Source: Escallonia rubra
Taxonomy: Eukaryota > Streptophyta > Magnoliopsida > Escalloniales > Escalloniaceae
Direction: 5' to 3'
Length of the DNA: 64,000 nucleotides
NCBI GenBank assembly: GCA_033065855.1
Contig: JAVXUO010001736.1
Coordinates: 239,001-303,000, forward strand
Shown here: piece by piece, positions 11,847 to 23,440 of the stretch
How positions within the stretch are numbered: position 1 is the stretch's first letter
Layout of the letters: every line of letters begins with the position of its first letter
Position numbers and translations under genes: made by a program
Notes under the pieces: generated by a model
Database searches by the model: none
Told to the model about the DNA's origin: nothing
The model's input: the letters and a program-made list of their open reading frames with translations, nothing else

Positions 11847-11922
11847 AATAGCTCGTTTGGTTCCACATTTGCTTTCTCATTTTCTTTTGATTTTTTTAGA
11901 ACCATAGCCTATTCAATGAGAA

Positions 11923-11928
11923 AATAAA
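11923..11928 (+). terminator. Poly(A) signal of the neprosin-like gene
   Basis: AATAAA lies 77 bp after the stop codon, in AT-rich sequence. It is the first canonical signal downstream. Confidence 0.6.
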
Positions 11929-13257
11929 GCTCATCTTCTACCTAGAATTGTGCGGAGGTGCACTTGATTGTATAGGCGACTACTTCAAAAGGACAACACT
12001 GAACATCACTAGCGGCATAACAATTTCAGTGGTTGCTAAAGGAGCCACAGCCTAGAGTATTAAAAATATTCAGCATCAAATCCTTAGTCGTCGACATTTG
12101 ACAACCATACAAGCTGCTAAGCTGCGCTACCCACATTTTTTTCGTTGAAATATTTTGGCTTTGATTTGTATTTATATAGTCAAAATATTAGTGATGGTGA
12201 GTGATAAAATGCAACATTATAATAGTGTATAGTTGGAAGTAATGCAGCATGCAAGTCTAGATAAAAATTATGTAGTTAGAGTAGTGATAGGATATAAATA
12301 TATCCTTAAGACGCTGTCGCCTTCCTACGTGCAAGTGTTCACTGTTCACGACAGATAAACTCTTATAAGATAAAAATTATTAACACATATGTCTCCAGCT
12401 GCATGTGAATGTCTACAAGAAGGCGGAATGAATTAGTCCACAATCACGTTGTCTAAGTATCAAAAATGCATAATAGATACATATAAAAATATATTGTGCT
12501 AGTGTCAAATAATATTATATGAATATGATAGTAGAGCAAAAACACTAAGTTTAGTAGCCTGAAGACCAATTTATGTCACACCTTATGGTCTTATATATAT
12601 GACAAATCTATTTATAGGCCACATAAGTAAGCTTAAAAGTTTTACGGCCTACAAAATTATGATAAGAGTTCTCATAATGCGAAATAGTAAAGCAAATTAT
12701 TCACTCCATATCTCAATACGGGTCAATAATACTCACTGAAGTTTTTGTAACCCATTTCATGATTTACATGTAAGTAAATACCATGTAATCACAACTTGCA
12801 ATATAACTATACTTCTATGAAGTAAATTTTATTTTATTAAAGTACTCCAACAATCCCCACTATTTTTGATAAATTAAAATGAGAATTAAATACTTAGAAA
12901 GCCATTGAAGAAATATTTATAAAATATCACAATCCCAACAAAAATTTAAAGTATTTGGAAAGTCAAAACAAATACTAATAGACATATACATATTGATGAA
13001 AAACATGATAAATTTTATAAAAAATATAGAATTACTGTTTTCCTTTCACAAAATAAAGCCATGGTTCTCAAACTTTGGAAACTCATAAAAGTAAATACAA
13101 ATAGAATATACATAAATAAGTTAGGTAACTTGTTCTGTGCAATAGGTATCGGTGCCTTCTGGACTTGACCCAACACTTGGTGTTGACAATTTCCATTTCA
13201 GAGAGCTGTAATGGATTGCGCCTTAATTAGGTCCCTTGACGAAACTGTAGTTGCAAC
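11929..13257. other. AT-rich intergenic sequence, no gene seen
   Basis: No reading frame with recognisable protein motifs, no LTR or TIR pair, and no RNA gene was found. Sequence is AT-rich with scattered short repeats. Confidence 0.6.
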
Positions 13258-13920
13258 CATAGGCGTATGTGCACCTAAGCCGCAAAGGGGCACTGGAGCC
13301 TAGGCTCAAGGCGCAGGCGCCCGCCTTTCTAAAGTGAGGAGAAAAATAAAAATAAAAATATATTAGTACATTAAACTAATAAAATCACGTAAAATAATTT
13401 CAAAACATGGCAATTTAACAAATTTTCAACATTAGAAAAAGTTTCAAATGATCAGTGAGGGCTAAGGCATCAATGCTCTCTTTAATATATAGGAATCTTA
13501 GGCTCCAAGTCTAGTAGAGATTCCTGCTTAATTTCATCTTCTTTGTCTACAAGGTGAAATGAATGAGTAGATTTACTTGAAAGAGAGCAACAATTGGCGA
13601 CGGGCCGCTAGCACAATGAATAACAATAAAGAAATCGATTAATTGGGGATTTGGGATTTTAGAATTTTTTGTGATTTAGATATTGATTTATTATGTTATG
13701 AAACAAAGAATCAAAGACAATGAATGGCTGAGATGATGCCACGATGCAAAAATCAAAGACTAGGATATTTAGGCTTTTTTTTTGCGCACCCACCACTGCC
13801 TTGTGCCTTCTACCTGGGGCCTAGGCGCGTAAGGTGCGCACCGTTTCGAAGCGGCTGTGCCTAGTCCTAAGCGAGACGCAATTCCTACACCTTGCGCCTA
13901 GGCGCGCCTTTGAAACATTG
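13258..13920. mobile_element. hAT-like non-autonomous element with GCGCCTAGGCGC-rich ends
   Basis: Both ends are rich in complementary CCTAGGC, AGGCGC and GCGCCT motifs around an AT-rich, non-coding centre. The flanks GTTGCAAC (13250-13257) and GTTGCCAC (13921-13928) match at 7 of 8 positions, consistent with an aged 8-bp hAT duplication. The right end closes CATTG, but the left end (CATAGG) matches poorly, so the boundary is uncertain. A relative with similar GC-rich ends lies at 47859-48774. Confidence 0.55.
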
Positions 13921-15497
13921 GTTGCCACGCATACCATATTGATATGGGACTTGGTTCGGGTTGACTGTGTGCTTTTATCTTGATTTTCATGAAAGTATTT
14001 GGGGAATGGCCCATGGTTCCCGCAGTCACGGCTTCATAACCACTCTCACTTAGGTGAGTTCTCCAAAGGGTACGTGTGACATGTATCTCGCGAAAGTATC
14101 AGTCTCGGGCTCGTTTAGGGAAAATCTTTCCTGGGAATCACACTGAGTAGCACAAGCACGACACAGATGGGGAGGATAAACTCTCATATAATAAAAGGGT
14201 GCTACTTTTATCACGAGTCACACATATGAGTTTTTTGTGACTCTTACAGCGAACAGACTTTGACAGTATTTGTATTACAGACAATGACCCTTGCGAGTTA
14301 GTTGTTACTTCGACGATGGTGAAGGAATTTAAAGGTAAAAGTAAGAAACTGGGTTGTTTAGATGTGAATTATGCGTGCTCAATTTAAACTATTATCATGA
14401 GTGCCTAAACTTTAATGGTGTTATAATGAATACCACATGGAGGTGTAACTTGTCTTCAACTGGTGCTACTAAAGTTTACACTAACTTGAAAATATTTGAA
14501 GCTTCAAAGTATGTGATTAGGTATATTTCTTACTCTTGATTGAATAGTTCATTCGTTTTGCATACTTGAAAATTGTAAGTTTGTCATTTTTTTGTCTGCA
14601 ATCCGGTCCAAGTCTACTTTCTGATTAAATCGGTGAAATATTTACACCTCACCTAGTGTTTTACTCAAGCCTAAAGAAACTTTATTTGTGAATAGGACAA
14701 CTTTGTCAAAGATTTTTGAGATCATGTGCTCCACAGCTTGTTAGGTATTATAAGTTGTTGATTTTTATGGATGGTTTATTATTATTTTTTTCTTCAGGAT
14801 TTTTTTCTTCAGGAAACGACTTACACATGCAAAGCCACTGTCCTGGGTATTGATAGTGCTTATGCATTGTAGTACATGTCATGTCTATGTATATATACAT
14901 TACATATAAACATATACACACATATAGGTATATGTACATATATGTATGTAAGGAGATGATCCATATCTAAAGCTAGATCTCTCCAACTCCCCGTCTAACC
15001 GCTACTCATAGTCGCGGTTAGTCCTTGCCGCCCCTATTTCCCTTGAATTCATTAGCATTTTAAAATCCTTTCATTCCGTGGGCCCCTAAGACAATAAAAT
15101 TTTGAAAAAAAGGGTAATATGAGTATGGATGGCTGGATGGTAGTTAGAAAAATAACTATTTATCCACCGGTAGAGTGGGATCGGCCCCCATGTATGTACG
15201 TATGTATGTATGTATGTATGTATGTATGTATACACACACACACACATGTACATATATGATATAAATGTCTACATATATGTCTGTGTATGTGTGTATTTAT
15301 ATACATATAGTTATGGGTGTCCTACCCAAATGTCCCGAAATATTGTGCTCAAGGAGCATAAAAAATCCCTTGTCGAAGTGACAATACCTCATCGAAGAGA
15401 AAACTAATACTCTCTTTGTCTCTAAATATTTGGTCATATTTTTCTTTTTTGGGCTATTCCAAAAAAATTGATCTCTTTCCAAATCTAATTATATATA
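13921..15497. other. Intergenic, no gene seen; TATG/CA microsatellites
   Basis: There is no recognisable gene. A TATG tetranucleotide run followed by CA repeats lies at about 15190-15246. Stretches of TATA and TGTA simple sequence occur at 14880-14950 and 15250-15310. Short reading frames are products of these repeats. Confidence 0.6.
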
Positions 15498-16296
15498 TCT
15501 ATATATGAAAGCCGAAGCTGAAAGAATGTAACATTCTCTTTCCTACTCGGCATGCCTCTCTCTATGCCATTTGACATTCAACCAATCATATAAATTTTAC
15601 TTTTCTCTCTCTTCCACGTCAGCATGTCTCACTTAAAAACAAATCTCTCTCTCTCCATAAATTTTAAATTTATATCTCATTCTAATCAATATATTATTCA
15701 AATCTTGAAACTTTCCAATATTTTACACAACTCTAACATGTTTTCACAATCTAAGAAAATTAATCTCCTTCCTTTTACATTATTATAAGTCATATCAAAT
15801 ATTTTTAATATATATGTCTGCATATACATGTAATTATCTCTCATATTATATTTTTTCTTATGTCGCATAACTTTTAATACTGTTGTAGACGAGTTTTGCT
15901 AGTAAAAACCTCAATACATGGGTTCTTAACATCGTTACTAGAAATGGTAAAAAAAACTCATAAAAAAGGTGAAAATAACATTAGTTGTTATTTGTATTCG
16001 ACATATAAGTATGAGCTTTTAATTAACCGTTGTTAGTCATGTGTGCAACGCTCCTACTCTCTATGCCATTTGATATTCAACCAATTATATAAATTTTACT
16101 TTTTTCTCTCTTCCACGTCAGCATGTCTCACTTAAAAACAAATCTCTCTCTATAAATTTTTATATCTCGTTCTAATCAATATCTTATTCAAATCTTGAAA
16201 CTTTTCAATATTTTACACAACTCTAATATGTTTTCACAATCTAACAAAATTAATCTCCTCCCTTTTATATTATTATAAGTCATATATATATAAGTC

Positions 16297-16341
<45 letters not shown>

Positions 16342-16579
16342 TAATTATCTCTCATATTATATTTTTTCTTATGTCGCATAACTTTTTATACTGTTCTAGA
16401 TGAATTTTGTTAGTAAAAACCTCAATACATGGGTTCTTAACATTGTTACTAAAACTGGTAAAACAAAAAATCCTAAAAATGTGAAAATAACCTTATTTGT
16501 TATTTGTATTCGACATATAAGTATGAGCTTTTAATTAACCGTTATTGGTCCCTTGTGCAACGCATGAGATTCATACTAG
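15498..16579 (+). mobile_element. Non-autonomous Helitron with tandemly duplicated body
   Basis: The 5' end is A|TCTATATATGAAAGCCG, typical of plant Helitrons, and the 3' end is ATACTAG|T (CTRR type). About 12 bp before the end lies a 7-bp stem (CTTGTGC/GCATGAG, two G-T wobbles) with an AAC loop. The implied target is the dinucleotide AT, with no duplication, as expected. The body consists of two direct copies of about 510 bp: 15541-16051 and 16052-16563. The first copy keeps GTGCAACGC but has lost the terminal half of the hairpin and the CTAG. The second lacks the first 40 or so bases of the element. An extended TA/CA microsatellite sits in copy 2 (about 16283-16338). No Rep/helicase coding is present. 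Confidence 0.85.
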
Positions 16580-17799
16580 TTAAGAAAGATTGCACATGTG
16601 TTTTTTCATAGTTACATTTCTTACACTTTTTTTTATTTTATTTCTCTCTCCACATTTATTCCTCCACCAACTTTTTTTTCTCTCTCCTGCCCACTTTCTT
16701 TCCTCCCTTTCTTTTTGTCTCTTGGGATAAAATGAGAAACTCATAAAATATTCTTCACATTATAAATAAGCGTGCAAGTCAAATACAATCAATTAATTAG
16801 GGACATAGAGAATATAAAATTGTGCCAGACAGCCTCGACTTTCAATTTTCTGATCTCGTAAACCAGCAGATGATGACGTAACTCGTTCATAGTCTTTTGT
16901 CCTGAACAAACCCTTGCACACATGTTGTATAGTCCTAAAGAGAGTAAACAAACCTTCACATGTTACTTTGAGAAAACATTCTTGCGACAAATTAAACTCT
17001 GCGCAGGTATATGCAAGTGTCAAAATACACTTAATCCAGCGCGATTTACTGATTATCTGGTAGGTGTGGCAATTTGAGTGGGTTGGGCAGGTTGTGGGTG
17101 GTTTAAGTTGGGTTGGGCTCAATCAGTAAATGGGCATGTCAAAGTTGGGCTTTATTTGGGTTGGGTAAAGCTATTCAATCAAATTAAACATGTTTAGTCA
17201 AACAAAGTTATTTGTCAATGCTAAACAAAATTGATAAATTAAAGGTAAAGGAAATTGCCAATTGGCAAAATTATCATAATAATCATTCAAGACTTCCTTG
17301 AAAGCCAAATTCTAAACCACGGTTTAGGGACCTAATTGATTGGTCTAAAACTTTTAGGGATAAAGGTGTGACGTACTATTTTCATCAACTTTCGTTTCTT
17401 TTTACATGCAGATCAATAACATGTGGTACGCAGGACTGGACTGCTTCTGTATAGCCTGCAGTAATACTTTCTTGTCTGGTTCCATTGTTGATGTGACCAT
17501 GTGACGTTTTGTTTCCCGTTGTCTATTTTGTTGTCCACTACTATTCATGCCGGATAGGATTGTCATCGATTTCTTTGATTTTTCTTTTCCTGCTCTTTAA
17601 GCTGCCTAACTTTGGGTGGGATTATCATCCATAACGATATGTTTTGTATCACTCTATTCCCAGTCTTGATATATATTTTTACTTTTAATCAAAAAAAAAA
17701 AAAGGCGTGACATTGACATAATAAAGAGGGCATGTTTGTAAAGGGTATGAATGGGATCAAATAAATTATTTTTGAAAATATTGGGGTACATTATAGTTT
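16580..17799. other. Intergenic, no gene seen
   Basis: AT-rich sequence with a pyrimidine-rich tract (16620-16720) and a GGTTGGGT-rich stretch (17070-17170) of the sort found in plant MITE ends. The last nine bases (17791-17799, TTATAGTTT) are the left target duplication of MULE A. Confidence 0.6.
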
Positions 17800-18189
17800 G
17801 GGCTAATTACACTTATATCCCTGAGGTTTATGGGTAATTACAGCCAATGACAATAGTTTGGACAAATTACACTTATGTCCATTGACCAAACGGAATCTTA
17901 AAAACCCTAACGGTTTTAATGAAAAGACTTTATTACCCCTGAGTTGGAATCTTATTTATTTTTCAATGCCATTATTTCATATTTTTATTTTTAATACCAT
18001 TACTCTTCCCCCCACCCATCCCCCCCATCCCATTTGGTCATTTCTGTCTCAAACACCGTCGATAACACCCCTTCGCCTGTGCCTCCCTATCGCCGCACCC
18101 TTCCCCGTCGCCCCCACCCTCCCCCTTCCCCTTTCCCGTCGCCGGCGTCGCCTTCCTTCGAGATAGCGCCGGTGATAAACACTACAAGA

Positions 18190-18565
18190 AAACAGGCTTT
18201 TAGCGACGGGGAAATCCGTCGCTAAAAGCCCAAAATCCGTCGCTAAAAGAATTAGCGACGGATTCACCGTCGCTAAATATCCCTCGTATAAAAGCCCGTC
18301 ACTAATAGTTTAGCCACGGAATTTTTAAATCCGTCGCTAAATATGTCATTTTTACCGACGAATTTATTTTTCATTAGCGACGGATATTCCGTCGCGAATT
18401 ATATTTTTAGAATTTTAATTTATTTTCTTTTTTGTCAAATTAGCGACGGATTTGATATTTTAGCGACGGAATATTCCGTCGCTAAAAAACTTATTTAGCG
18501 ACGGAATATTCCGTCGCTAAATAACTGATTGTAGGAATACTTTAGCGACGGAATTAATCCGTCGC
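18190..18565. repeat. Left subterminal repeats of nested CACTA
   Basis: More than a dozen direct and inverted copies of TTAGCGACGGA occur, several paired as TTTAGCGACGGAATATTCC-type hairpins. They share the motif with the element at 1-2157. Confidence 0.88.
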
Positions 18566-18831
18566 CAAAAGTCAATTTTTTTTTTGAATTTTTTTTTTAT
18601 TTTTCAATTACCCAGACCTGTAATACAATTTTCAATTCTCAACAACAACGCGCAATAATCAATACAGAAAAAAATATATATAATCAATTATAAAAAGTAT
18701 TTATTATAAAAAAAACTCATATATGTACAAGCCGGGAATCGGATATAGCCGGTTAGGAGAGGGGAGAAGAGTACAAGCCGGGCGCGGGGGGCGGGGGGGG
18801 GGAGCTAGGAACAGGCACGGGAAGGGGCTCA

Positions 18832-19524
18832 TTAGGGGTTCCCGAGTCCCGGATCTGGATCCTGCTGATCCGGGGCCGGGGCGGCCTGTCCAGCAGTGCC
18901 CTGCTCCATGATCATCCGGCACACCACTGTAGCAATGCGCTGGATCTCCTCGTTGTCCAACTGAGGCCGAGGAGCCGGTGTCTGTGGAGGGGTAGCAGGG
19001 GGTGAGGACGCTCCTATCACGGCACGAGCAGTCGTGCTAGGCAGGCTGCGTATGCGGCCTTTCGGCCGATTCACGACCTCCGGCGTATCCAGCCATCACT
19101 TCAACCCCCCAGTACTCGCAGCCGTACTAGTGGACGCTGATGGCTGTCCGGACTGCTGCTCGGACCCCCTTAGCTGTTCATACGAGGCCTGCAAAAATAG
19201 TGGTTTAACGATATGTTAGGGCATTAATTAACAAAACAGACATTGAGGATAGAAAGAAAAAACATTAACTTAAATAAATTGACTCACATCGATCCGCCGG
19301 GCAATATCTGAAATATAGTCGCCCGCCCGGTGCATCTCGTCCTTGTCCTTCTTCCGCACGTGCGTCTGAGTATAGGTCAGAGCTATGACCTCATCCTCCT
19401 CCAGATCCGGGTGCTCGACCGCGTTCATGTGTCGGACGATGTCGTGTGGCACCGACCCCCCCGTGTGCCAAATATCCACGACATAGAACATAAAGCATGA
19501 ATCAAAATACTGTTTCATAAACAA
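18832..19524 (-). pseudogene. Transposase-24-like gene remnant of nested CACTA
   Basis: The upstream exon (19281-19524 region) contains ALTYTQTHVRKKD, matching the THVRKKDG signature of plant Ptta/En/Spm transposase-24 proteins. It reaches a GAT|GTGAGT donor at about 19288. After a TTTTTGCAG acceptor near 19189 the reading resumes (ASYEQLRGSEQ). It is cut by an in-frame TGA near 19097, then continues in a nearby frame with VVNRPKGRIRSLPS and a Pro/Ala-rich tail. The gene reads toward the 18180 terminus, the same relation as in the CACTA at 1-2157. The N-terminal part is missing. Confidence 0.6.
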
Positions 19525-19899
19525 TTAGCTTTTCCAAACTGTCCAAACTGGACATCCAAAGGCTCATTACAAGACAGTACTTTGTAATGAGTACCTTTGA
19601 ACGGGAACTAAGGGTTTCTATGCATGCATGTGTTCAGAAATTGATAAGATATGCAAGAATCTTTCCGAAATATCAAAACTACAGAATAATCGTTGCATAT
19701 GTTACCAATTCCACATTAAATAGAACTCGTTGGCAACGAGTTGAACCATCTCGTTGCCAATGGACTTCTCAAAACAACAATTAATATAAAGAAGGCAGGG
19801 TTTGTAAACAACGAGTAATTGAACTATCTTTGGGCAACATGGAGTAATTATGGGATGTACAAGGGCTAATTAGGGCTAACTGGGTTATTAGGGTTAATT

Positions 19900-20400
19900 A
19901 CGATTATTAATTATAGCTGATTAGGGTTGATTAGGACTAATTAAGGTTATTTAGTCCTAATTAGGGTTTAATTGTGCCGAGTAGTGATGATTAGTCCTAA
20001 TTAGGGCTAATTGGGCTTAATTGGGTTATGTTAGGGCTAATTAATGTTAATGAGGGATATTTTCGGATAATTATAGCTGACTAGGGTTGATTAGGACTAA
20101 TTAGAGTTATTTAGTCCTAATTAGGGTTTAATTGTGCCGAGTAGTGCTGATTAGTCCTAATTAGGGCTAATTAGGCTTAATTGGGTTATGTTAGGGCTAA
20201 TTAATGTTAATGAGGGCTAGTTTCGGATAATTATAGCTAATTAGGGTTGATTAGGACTTATTAGGGTTATTTAGTCCTAATTAGGGTTTTGATGGTGCCG
20301 AGTAGTGTTGATTAGTCCTAACTAGTGCTAATTAGGCGTAATTGGGTTATGTTAGTGCAAATTATGACTAATTAGGCTAACTACAATCAATATGCGCATA
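19900..20400. repeat. Tandem repeat, about 160-bp unit, three copies, inside nested CACTA
   Basis: The landmark TTATAGCTRA recurs at 19911, 20071 and 20231, followed each time by GGGTTGATTAGGACT and TTAGTCCTAATTAGGG. Units are themselves built of TTAGGGCTAATT-like sub-repeats. It is non-coding. Confidence 0.85.
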
Positions 20401-20558
20401 ATTGGGTTCATTTGGGCTAATTTGGGGTAATTACAGCTAATTTGAATTTTATCAGGTTCTTAGGGTTAATTAAAACTAATTAGGCTCGTTAGAGCTAATT
20501 AGGGTTAATTGATTTACTAAAATATTGTTAATCAGGACTAATTAGGGCTAATTATAGC

Positions 20559-21460
20559 CAGTGCTGGAGCCACGATTAGATTCCAGGGGGTGCATGCTAA
20601 AAATGTCGCATTAACCTAACTAACCTAAATTTAATGCACATTCAACAACCTCAATTCCGACACCTCATATAGGGTGTCGATATGGTGTCCGATACGTGTC
20701 TGACACCTCCGGACACGTGTCCGACACATACCAACGCGTGTCCGACGCCTCTGGACACGTGTCCGACACCTCCGGACACGTGTCTGACGCCCACCGACAC
20801 GCTCCTCCAGACACATCGGCATACGTTAATTTGTTTTTTAAATGCTGGACACCATCGATCAAACGTGGTGTCCGTGTCTGCGCTAACTAACATGTATCTC
20901 AATCCAATTGGGTCTCATCCTTCGTCAACAACCTCAATTCCGACACCTCATATAGGGTGTCGATATGGTGTCCGATACGTGTCTAACACCTCCGGACACG
21001 TGTCCGACGCCTCCGAACACGTGTTCGACGCCCACCGACACGCACCTCCAGACACATCCGCATATGTTAATTTATTTTTTAAATGTCGGACACCGTCGAT
21101 CAGACGTGGTGTCCGTGTCTGCGCTAATTAACAGGTATCTCAATCCAATTGGGTCCCATCCTCCCTCAACAATCTCAATTCTCAATTCTCAAATGCTCAA
21201 TGCAATAAAAATTAACAAAAATCACACATTCAATCCAATTGGGTCCCATCCTCCGTCAATAATCTCAATATCTCAAATACTCAATGCACAATTAACAATC
21301 TAAAATCATCAATTAATAACCTAAAATCATCAATTAATAATCGCAATTACTTCAAATGCACAGCTAATAACCTAAAATCATCGATCAATAATCACAATTC
21401 TAAAACGCACAATTAACAACCTAAAATTATCAAACAAATGATCAATGTTCAAATGGGAAA
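20559..21460. mobile_element. hAT-derived segment captured in nested CACTA
   Basis: The start CAGTGCTGGAGCCACGATTA resembles the hAT terminus CAGTGGCGGAACCAGGATTT seen inverted at the right end of the hAT element at 38243-39711. Further in, 21170-21460 contains AATTGGGTCCCATCCTCC and ATGCACAATTAACAA, which match 38940-39240 of that hAT element in inverse orientation. No matching right terminus was found, so the right boundary is approximate and the copy is probably truncated. Confidence 0.55.
20640..21180. repeat. Two tandem copies of about 285 bp rich in GACACGTGTCCG
   Basis: CAACCTCAATTCCGACACCT recurs at about 20645 and 20930, followed by multiple CGGACACGTGTCCGAC palindromic units and AACGTGGTGTCCGTGTCTGC or its close variant. 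Reading frames here encode degenerate Ser-Asp-Thr-Cys repeats and are not genes. Confidence 0.85.
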
Positions 21461-21489
21461 AAAATGTTCAAAATTCACATATCCGATGC

Positions 21490-22480
21490 GCTTGAATTAT
21501 TTCAATTTAGGGTTCGATTGTATTAGGGCATTCAATTTAGGATTCAATTACTTCAATTTAGGGTTCAATTAGGGGGTTCTATTGATTCAATTTAGGGTTC
21601 AGTTGATTTGAGGCATTCAATTTAGGGTTCAATTAGTTCAATTTAGGGTTCGGTTGGATTAGGGCATTCAATTTAGGGTTCAATTAAGGTTCGGTTAGAT
21701 TGGGGCAATCAATTTAGGGTTTAATTAGGGGTTCAATTAGTTTAATTTAGGGTTCGATTCAATTAGGGCATTCAATTTAGGGTTCAATTACTTCAATTTA
21801 GGGTTCAATTATGGGGTTCTATTGATTCAATTTAGGGTTCAATTAGTTCAATTTAGGGTTCGGTTGGATTAGGGCATTCAATTTAGGGTTCAATTAGGGT
21901 TCGGTTAGATTGGAGCAATCAATTTAGGGTTTAATTAGGGGTTCAATTAGTTTAATTTAGGATTCGATTCAATTAGGGCATTCAATTTAGGGTTCAATTA
22001 CTTCAATTTAGGGTTCAATTAGGGGGTTCTATTGATTCAATTTAGGGTTCGGTTGATTTGAGGCATTCAATTTAGGGTTCAATTAGTTCAATTTAGGGTT
22101 CGGTTGGATTAGGGCATTCAATTTAGGGTTCAATTAGGGTTCGGTTAGATTGGGGCAATCAATTTAGGGTTTAATTAGGGGTTCAATTAGTTTAATTTAG
22201 GGTTCGATTCAGTTAGGGCATTCAATTTAGGGTTCAATTACTTCAATTTAGGGTTCAATTAGGGGGTTCTATTGATTCATTTAGGGTTCGGTTGATTTGA
22301 GGCATTCAATTTAGGGTTCAATTAGTTCAATTTAGGGTTCGGTTGGATTAGAGCATTCAATTTAGGGTTCAATTAGGGTTTGGTTAGATTGGGGCAATCA
22401 ATTTAGGGTTTAATTAGGAGTTCAATTAGTTTAATTTAGGGTTCGATTCAATTGGGGTTTAGGGTTTAGGGTTTGCGTCA
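21490..22480. repeat. Minisatellite, about 240-bp higher-order unit, rich in TTTAGGG
   Basis: The landmark CTTCAATTTAGGGTTCAATT recurs at 21551, 21791, 22001 and 22241 (spacing 240, 210, 240). Inside each unit a roughly 20-bp subunit containing the plant telomeric heptamer TTTAGGG repeats with variable linkers. Near 22455 three heptamers stand in direct tandem (GGTTTAGGGTTTAGGGTTT). It is non-coding. Confidence 0.88.
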
Positions 22481-22849
22481 TCTTAATTTTAATGTCCCTT
22501 GCCCAGTTCTGTCCCGTCCCGTCTCATCTAGATCCAACGCCACTTAACCCGATCATTTACAATACGAGTCAACTTTTTTAGCTTCTAATTTATTTTCTTT
22601 GAAACTAGTCATATTTTTGGATGAGATTATTTTCATTATTCTAGTTGGTAGAGGTAGCGGACCAAGGTGGCTGCTGGAGTTGGACGGCAGCGATGGTCGG
22701 TGGGGGACGGCTATCGGAGTTTGCCGTAGTGATTGTCGGCGATTGCTACCGAAAATGAAGCATAAAGGGCATTTAATTGTAACATAATAAAATAAAATAA
22801 TGGGTAGTGATATTAAACACTATAAAAAAAAATTACCTGATTGGAGTCG

Positions 22850-23015
22850 CCGGCGTCAAGGGAGGTCACTGCCGGTCGAGGGAAGTCACCGCCGTTGTCG
22901 AGGGAGGTCACCGCCGGGGTCGAGGGAAGTCACCGCCGGTGTCGAGGGAGGTCGCCGCCGGGGTAGAGGGAAGTCACCGCCGGTGTCGAGGGAGGTCGCC
23001 GCCGGTGTCGAGGCT
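22850..23015. repeat. GC-rich minisatellite, about 27-bp unit, right part of nested CACTA
   Basis: GGTGTCGAGGGAGGTCGCCGC and close variants repeat about six times. Reading frames in all phases are open because of the repeat, with no recognisable domain. Confidence 0.8.
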
Positions 23016-23137
23016 TTCGGTGGCGCCGAAGGTGGGGCAGGATGTGAGAACGGCGGTGGCACAATCGCCGGAAATGGGTTTTGGGATTTTCGAAGAGAGA
23101 AGCAGTGGCAGTTCAAACCAGATCTGAGAGTTAAATA

Positions 23138-23440
23138 GACTTTTAGCGACGGATTTATTCCGTCGCTAAAAGTCCGTCGGTGAAGACCTATTTGTACCGA
23201 CGGAGTTTTTTGCGACGGAATAAATCCGTCGCTTAAATAATATTTCACGACGGAGTTTTACTGACGGAGGTTTCCGTCGGTAAAACGCCTTTTCACTGAC
23301 AGAGTTTTTTGCGACGGAATAAATCCGTCGCTTAAATAATATTTTACGACGGGGTTTTACTGACGGAGGTTTCCGTCGGTAAAACTCATTTTAGCGACGG
23401 AATCGTTTCCGTTGCTAAAACTCCGTCGCAAAAGACGTCT
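23138..23440. repeat. Right subterminal repeats of nested CACTA
   Basis: Multiple direct and inverted GCGACGGA/TCCGTCGC units, including a tandem pair of a block of about 120 bp with TTTGCGACGGAATAAATCCG at about 23208 and 23308. Confidence 0.87.

Noticed and set aside
20631..21303. Frames with repeated Ser-Asp-Thr-Cys patterns suggesting a cysteine-rich repeat protein
   Set aside because: They follow the GACACGTGTCCG satellite in all six frames; no signal peptide, consistent start or conserved domain.
21490..22480. Possible true telomere or chromosome end
   Set aside because: The heptamers are degenerate, spaced by linkers, internal to a transposon with intact ends, and flanked by ordinary sequence on both sides.
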